Source: Siphonodentalium dalli (taxonomy: Eukaryota; Mollusca; Scaphopoda; Gadilida; Siphonodentaliidae). From it: a DNA stretch of 64,000 nucleotides. The translations under genes were made by a program, and so were the position numbers. This document shows, piece after piece, positions 58,893-64,000 of this stretch. Location of the stretch: the NCBI GenBank assembly GCA_032622095.1, contig CP136062.1, positions 195,867,887 through 195,931,886 on the forward strand, read 5' to 3'. Within the stretch, counting starts at the first letter, position 1, and each line of letters begins with the position of its first letter. The notes under the pieces were generated by a model. That model did not search any database. It was not told the origin of the DNA and saw only the letters and a list, made by a program, of their open reading frames with translations.

Positions 58893-59148
58893 TTAACCAT
58901 TCCATGACTGGAGCTTCCTGAAATTTTGCGAAAACCCTGTGCCAATACATTCTGTTATATATGCGAGTCTCTCATAAGGAGTCTCGCATATATAAGAGAA
59001 TACATTGGCCTAACAATATTTACCTTGACCTTGTAAGCCAGTGCATTCTTTTGTATATGCGAGGCTCCCCATTGGAGACTCGCATATGTAAGAGAATGCA
59101 CTGGCACAGGATCAGCATCAGCGCAGATCCCGTCATGAAAGGGTGTAT
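58893..59148. mobile_element. TTAA MITE, CATGATGGGAGCT subfamily, with two hairpins
   Basis: Starts TTAACCATTCCATGACTGGA; the right end gatcccgtcatgaaagggt is the inverse of the subfamily terminus but lacks a clear TTAA. It has two hairpins: 58939-59009 (arms tatatatgcgagtct) and 59038-59105 (arms tatatgcgag). It lies 128 bp upstream of exon E14. Confidence 0.7.
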
Positions 59149-59276
59149 AAAAAAGTAGACAGTATGACTGTATCCATACCTTACCTACCTACAACCCAAA
59201 CAAGGTGTTGATCTATATCAATCGAAAACATCAAATAAATATGCCTTTTTTTTACATTCTATTTCAACATTTGCAG

Positions 59277-59513
59277 ACTGATGTTCTGGTAAACACAACA
59301 GGGTGTTCCTTGGACTTAGATAGCGGTGCCGTTTCAAAATCAATTTTGAATGCTGCTGGGCCTGGAATTCAGGCCGAATGCAGATCTAAGCATCCTAATG
59401 GAATAAAGCATGGAGAAATAGCAGTCACCACATCTGGAGCATTATCAAAGACCACTGATAAATTATTCCACGTCGCTCTTCCAAGCTATGATGGTTCAGC
59501 TGAACCTAAAAGG
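59277..59513 (+). CDS. PARP14-like: PARP14-like gene, exon E14: macro domain 2, central part
   Basis: The acceptor is ttcaacatttgcag and the donor AAAAGG|GTATGT; 79 codons, phase 0-0. It reads TDVLVNTTGCSLDLDSGAVS then KSILNAAGPGIQAEC, the typical second macro domain of PARP14 relatives, followed by GEIAVTTSGALS and LFHVALPSYDGSAEPKR. NTT replaces the NAAN of macro 1. Human PARP14 macro 2 also departs from NAAN at this place (NSV), so binding rather than hydrolysis is the conservative expectation. Confidence 0.92.
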
Positions 59514-59995
59514 GTATGTGTTTATAGCTCAACCTAACCCTTTCTTTACTGAAATGATTCTTCCATTCTGTTATAAATGAACATTGCAATTAATTTTGGT
59601 ACAGGCCTGCAGGTTTAAGAATTATGTGTAACCTATTTTTCGTTCGCCTTGTTTGTGCTCAGGTAACCAATACCATGAGATAAACTGTTATAATCACTAC
59701 AACAGGTATTATTAACCACATATAGGTAACTTATTGAACTACCATAATAAATTTGTATGTCATATTTTGGGACTTGATTAAGCAAAAATTAAGGTGAGAA
59801 TTAGATATCGCGAGACCTGCATTTATCAATCTTTGGCATGACCTGTTTTTCGTTCGTGGCATTTTCATTTTAGATAACCTCCAGGAGAACTGAACTGTCG
59901 TTCGCCTCAAATTTGCAGACCTATGATAAGTGCAGAAGACATAGGATTTCTATTCAGTGATTTGTATGAAATGTTCATATAATAAGTTCAACCTG

Positions 59996-61628
59996 CAGGG
60001 GGGGATCTGGAAAAAACTTGCACATATAGGGCCCAAAAAGTTTTTTTCCGACCTCGAGGGACCCACCACCCCATTTTTGCAAAAAAAATATTTTTTTCCT
60101 CCAAAATTTTGGGGACCCACCCCCCGTTTCTCATGTTTTTATCAAAATTTCAGAGGTTTTTTTTTAGCCGTTCTTCAATAACTGTGTTAACTGCCTTACT
60201 AATTGGTAAACACAGATCAGAAAAAACGAAAAATATACTGTATTTCCATGTGTTTCCTGGTGTTTTCAGTATCTAACAACAATATTAATTAAGCATTGTT
60301 TAGGTACACTATATGTCACAAATTGCCCTAGACCCCATTATAGCCTTAATATATCGAGTGTGCTGTGTCTGACAGAGAACACTGGCCGGTGTAAATAGTG
60401 GTAAACAGGTCAGGGGTTCCACAATTATATGTGCATGATCAAAGATCTCTTTAGTCTTATCCAACGGGATGGGGTGGGGAAGGGAATTGTTTTTTTGGTT
60501 AGGTATACACATAGATATATGGTTATTATACTGCCCGATATTAGTCGGCCGGTATATAGTTGACGTCTCGGGCTGTCTGTCCGTACAACATTTTCAAGAG
60601 TCAGTTGTCATATTTGATGCACTATGGCATGGTGACGGACCAGAAATGGGGGACGAATATGCATAATATCGCGGGTTGTGACCACCAATGCCTACCCGAG
60701 TCATGGGCCCTGTTCGACTTTATGAAATTCAGTCCATACAAAGTTTTTGCAATATAAGTTAAGTGTCGGTTGTCAAATTTTGATGTGGTTTGGTATGGTG
60801 ATAGACCAAAATGAAGAATTGAATGTCATTTCTCAATGCATCTGAATGCATCACATTATTTCAGTTCATCTATTTGTAAGTGATAACAGTATACAATTAG
60901 TATTTTAGTTTCGTCTTGTTGAGCAGTAAAGCTCCCAGATGAAGTTCGGAAATTCAATGAGAATAGCGTCACCTTCAGTTGGGATTGTCTGAGCAGTAAG
61001 CAGTAATGTCATTCATCATAACCAATTCAGTTTTATTTGGATAATTGTTGCAAATTAACATTACTTGCAATCATTCAATATGAGAAATAACCAGAAGGAA
61101 TGAATTTGATTACATGCCAGAACAAGACAGTATTTCAGACATTAGAAATTTATGAGATACCCTTTTCAATTTCATGTTATGCAACAACCAGGTTAATGAT
61201 ATCTACTAGTAGTCATCATTGAGTGTTCACCATGTAGTATCCAATTTGTGATAGAGTTTTTTTGTTTTATTACTTTTATTCAGATAATACAACTGGGTAA
61301 TATATTAATTTTGTTACTAAATATTTCTTCCGTTGATCATAAGTTTCCTGAACGTTAATACGGTGGTCCACTGTGAAGTGGTCCGGGATACTGTGAAATC
61401 CAGAATGTTGCTAAATCTGAGGCTAAAGAGTCACTTTAGCTGCCTATATAGCCCTATACCAACAAGCATGGTACTAACATGCTTACAAACAACATTACAT
61501 GGTCAGTACTTGTAAATTGTTTGAAAAAAACCCATTTTGGAATAAATTTACAAGCACCATTTTTTCCGCCTCTGGACCACCCACCCACCCGGCCCTATAT
61601 ACGGATTTTTTTTGCAGACCCCCCCCTG
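59996..61628. mobile_element. DNA transposon remnant with CAGGGGGGG ends, 7-bp duplication
   Basis: The left end is CAGGGGGGGATCTGG; the right end is the inverse of CAGGGGGGGGTCTGC. Inside, both ends carry 'atatagggc', 'cccacc' and A/T runs in inverse order. CAACCTG flanks the element at 59989-59995 and 61629-61635. It interrupts a 'TATACTAAAT'-family sequence (ataataagttcaac / gaacttattaactgaacatt). No transposase is visible in 1.6 kb. It lies in the intron between E14 and E15. Confidence 0.7.
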
Positions 61629-61635
61629 CAACCTG

Positions 61636-62760
61636 ACGTCATTTCTTGAACTTATTAACTGAACATTTCCAAAGGCAGGGTTTCCCCTAGGGGTTGGGGG
61701 ACCTGTACCCCTATAACTACTGGTGGAAATCTTATTCCATCACCAAATTGCGAACATCTAATAGTATTTGGTAAATCAGTTGATAATTTAAGCCCAGTTC
61801 TGAATGTCTACAGACATTTCTGAATGTCTACAGATATTTTTTTATTTAGTCAAGGAATTGTAATTGTGTTTCCATATTTTTAACAATCTGAAGGCTTGAG
61901 TAATGTAAGGGTGTTGCCATTTGGCAATGCATAAAAATTATTTTGTATAGCTACCACCAGTACCTTAACTATATAGATTCACAGTAAATATTTTGACGAA
62001 AACGTCAAGTTAAACCCATGTGATAAAATAAGTGTACTGGCATTTTTGGACTTGGACTGCTTAATCATTAATGAATATTGTCATACATGACAAAGTAATC
62101 GCAACATATCCAGGCAAGTCAGCCACATGACTGTGAGAGATGTCCGCTTCGTTATCTCTCAGAGTAAGGTAATAACTGTCAATGTCTGTGACCCTGAAGA
62201 TCATTCTTTATCCACAAAATGGTTCACTAGTGATCAGCGTTAATTTGGTGAATGAAAGCGACCCGCTACCCCTCTAAACCCCGCCAAAGTAAGCTAATCG
62301 TCAACAAGTATTATAGTCACCAAAGGGTTAAATTTATTATATTTGGTATTAGAAGGGCTGAATGAAATTTGTTTTCAAAGTTTCCGTGTTTGTGAGATGA
62401 ACTATTGAAATTTAAACCTATCATGACTTCACAATGGGGAATTTCTTATTCTAAACATTTGTCGATATAAGTGGAATCAGGATCGGGTGTTTTCAGCTAT
62501 TATTACAAATTTCAAGAGACTTGCCATTAATGGTTTAAACACTATTTTGCCCCAATATTTAAAATTATGATTTAATACAATATTTTGATGATGAAAACAT
62601 TACAGTCATTAATAGACTTGCACTTTCTTCGTGTGTACAATTTGAACTTAATGATAGATGTTCAGATAATTGCATGTTTATGAGCAGTACAGTTATTTTG
62701 AATATTTGCCCCACTAGAACGTTCACACCCTAGTTAGTAATTTCTCTTGTTTTATTACAG
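61636..62760. other. Intron before E15
   Basis: The left end of a CAGGGTTTCC-type transposon is at 61678 (cagggtttcccctaggggtt) with no matching right end seen. A short duplicated 'tctgaatgtctacagacatt' is at about 61800-61838. No coding frame until E15. Confidence 0.4.
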
Positions 62761-62982
62761 ATTTTGAAGGAAATTATGGGCCGATGTTTAAGTGAAACTG
62801 AGAAATTTAACCTCAAATCAATAGCTTTCCCTGCATTTGGGACGGGAAATCTGAATTACCCTAAGGACCTCGTGGCAAGAGAAATGTATGATGTCGTCAT
62901 TCAACATTTTGTAACTAACACAAGCAGTTCCATTAAAGAAGTGTCATTTGTCATTTACAATAAAGACACAGCGACTGTCAAG
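62761..62982 (+). CDS. PARP14-like: PARP14-like gene, exon E15: end of macro domain 2
   Basis: The acceptor is cttgttttattacag and the donor GTCAAG|GTTAGT; 74 codons, phase 0-0. It encodes ILKEIMGRCLSETEKFNLKS, then IAFPAFGTGNLNYPKDLVAR with the phosphate loop FGTGNLNYP, the final helix, and a last strand (VSFVIYNKDTATVK). This completes macro domain 2. The gene continues past the window. The preceding 3.2-kb intron contains a transposon at 59996-61628. Confidence 0.93.
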
Positions 62983-63279
62983 GTTAGTTCTACAAATACT
63001 GTGTTTTTATACCTCTAGTCAGTCAGTCAGTCCATCCATCTGCCCGGCTTGATAACTCATACAAATATGAACCAATTTCAGTTGCTTGCCGCAGTATCGC
63101 AAATAAATGTAAGCAAACAAGGTTTGTCTTGATTTATTTTGATTGAGTTATGGACCTTAGTTTTTCAATTTTTCATGATTTATGTCTGTCTGGCTTGATA
63201 ACTAAAACATATGTGATCCGATATCAATAATGTTTTATTTTAAATTTGGGTTACATCCACAGGTTTCAGTAGAGGTGCA

Positions 63280-64000
63280 ATCTCTTGTTTTTTTGTCCCA
63301 CGAAAAAATTAATTTTTGGGGGACTATAGAAATGGGCTCTGTCCGTCCATCCGTTGTACCATCCGTTCTTCATTCCGTTTGTTGTACCGTCCGTCCGTTC
63401 ATCTGTCACACTTTTGAGTACCTTCATGGTGTAATCATCTCCTACAGATTTCATCCCAGAGATTTGAAACTTCAGAATATTGTTGCCCATATATTGCAGA
63501 TGTGCAACATGTATATAGAATACGGAAAAATTATTTTTTGACAGAGTTATAATTAACCCTTTTCAACTTAGAAAATTTCAACATTTTTTTATAATTTTCT
63601 GTATGAGGGTACCTTCATGGTGTAATCAACTTCTCCTACAGTTTTGATCATAGATATTTGAAACTTCAGAGTATTGTTACCCACATATTGGAGATGTGCA
63701 ACATGTATATAGATGACTTTTTTTTTTTTTTTCACGGAGTTATTAACCCTTTTCGACTTAGAACATTTCAACATTTTTTTAATTTCTTTAACAAAGCGGC
63801 ATTGACTTGCCACATTTTCGGGGGACACTGTGGTCGGCTGACCTTTTATTACTTTGGCAACCATACATGCCATATCCCTCATCCAATCGTCACCAACTTC
63901 ATATGGATCCTCGGTGTTACCTCTAGATGGGAGTTTACTTTTTTTCCAATTTTTTTGGAAAAACATGGTTGCCAGCAACCATCTTGGATTTCACATATGA
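63280..64000 (+). repeat. Dispersed 'GTCCCCCGAAAAA' repeat, copies 3 and 4, then '160-bp' repeat
   Basis: Two successive units of the 12890 family (taccttcatggtgtaatcat at 63418 and ...caacttct at 63609), ending ggggacactgtggtcggctg at 63822, then a 'ccatcttggatttcacatat' repeat to the window end. The region follows exon E15 in the intron. Confidence 0.7.

Larger units (their letters stand above)
10211..62982 (+). other. PARP14-like: PARP14-like macro-PARP gene (partial, 15 exons placed)
   Basis: Gene-level entry. Joining the 15 exons listed below gives one open frame of about 2,167 codons with no internal stop, and each donor/acceptor pair agrees in phase. Domain order is disordered repeats, six RRMs, a KH-like region, macro 1, macro 2. 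This matches the PARP14 family of mono-ADP-ribosyltransferases, which in vertebrates act in interferon and antiviral responses and both bind and remove ADP-ribose. The catalytic ART domain and WWE are not in the window, so enzymatic activity cannot be judged here. The first exon and promoter are not identified and may lie in 1-10210 or upstream. Splice sites are read by eye, without transcript support. Confidence 0.85.

Overview
The window is eukaryotic, intron-rich and AT-rich, and it is crowded with transposon-derived repeats. The dispersed repeats (CCGTCC tracts followed by 'gagttatggccctttttcgac', and degenerate 'gccatcttggatttca' arrays) look like those of molluscan and other lophotrochozoan genomes. 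I infer a marine mollusc, probably a bivalve, but the sequence alone does not settle the species.

One gene dominates the plus strand: a PARP14-like (macro-PARP) mono-ADP-ribosyltransferase gene, open at both ends of the window. I can place 15 exons between 10211 and 62982. Together they hold about 2,167 codons in one uninterrupted frame. Every junction from the first exon to 58047 is phase 1 except E2/E3, which is phase 0; the junctions inside the second macro domain are phase 0. In order the protein has: an unrecognised N-terminal segment (E1-E2); two disordered, internally repetitive exons (E3, a Y-G-x-P-T-V-P-P repeat with a PPPY motif; E4, six 18-residue AENMQLPQERHSE-type repeats and a Gln/Tyr/Pro-rich tail); six tandem RRM domains, each split over two exons (E5-E11); a long region where PARP14 relatives carry KH-like folds (E11); macro domain 1 (E11-E12); and macro domain 2 (E13-E15). 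Later macro domains, WWE and the catalytic ART domain would lie beyond base 64000.

The introns act as a transposon trap. Elements with readable ends include piggyBac-type TTAA MITEs that share an exchangeable hairpin (7999, 9061, 22148 with another nested in it, 25878, 38458, 58893); a double fold-back element with 10-bp target duplications (15629, 31831); a Mutator-like MITE with a 9-bp duplication (20906); a 4.0-kb hAT-like element with an 8-bp duplication (27395-31413) that carries a satellite and a 5S-rRNA-derived sequence; a second hAT-like element (35252-37190) that carries a broken non-LTR reverse transcriptase fragment; and two elements with 7-bp duplications (42756, 59996). Five copies of a hairpin MITE and several fold-backs are also present.

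The most notable features are a 54-bp minisatellite of about 25 copies that runs directly into the splice acceptor of macro domain 1 and leaves about 1.1 kb without an AG dinucleotide; a recent ~1-kb tandem duplication of an RRM exon in which one copy has a GC instead of a GT donor; and the frame-neutral phase 1-1 organisation of the whole RRM array. Bases 1-10210 hold only repeats and unassigned sequence. No complete second gene, tRNA or CRISPR array was found.
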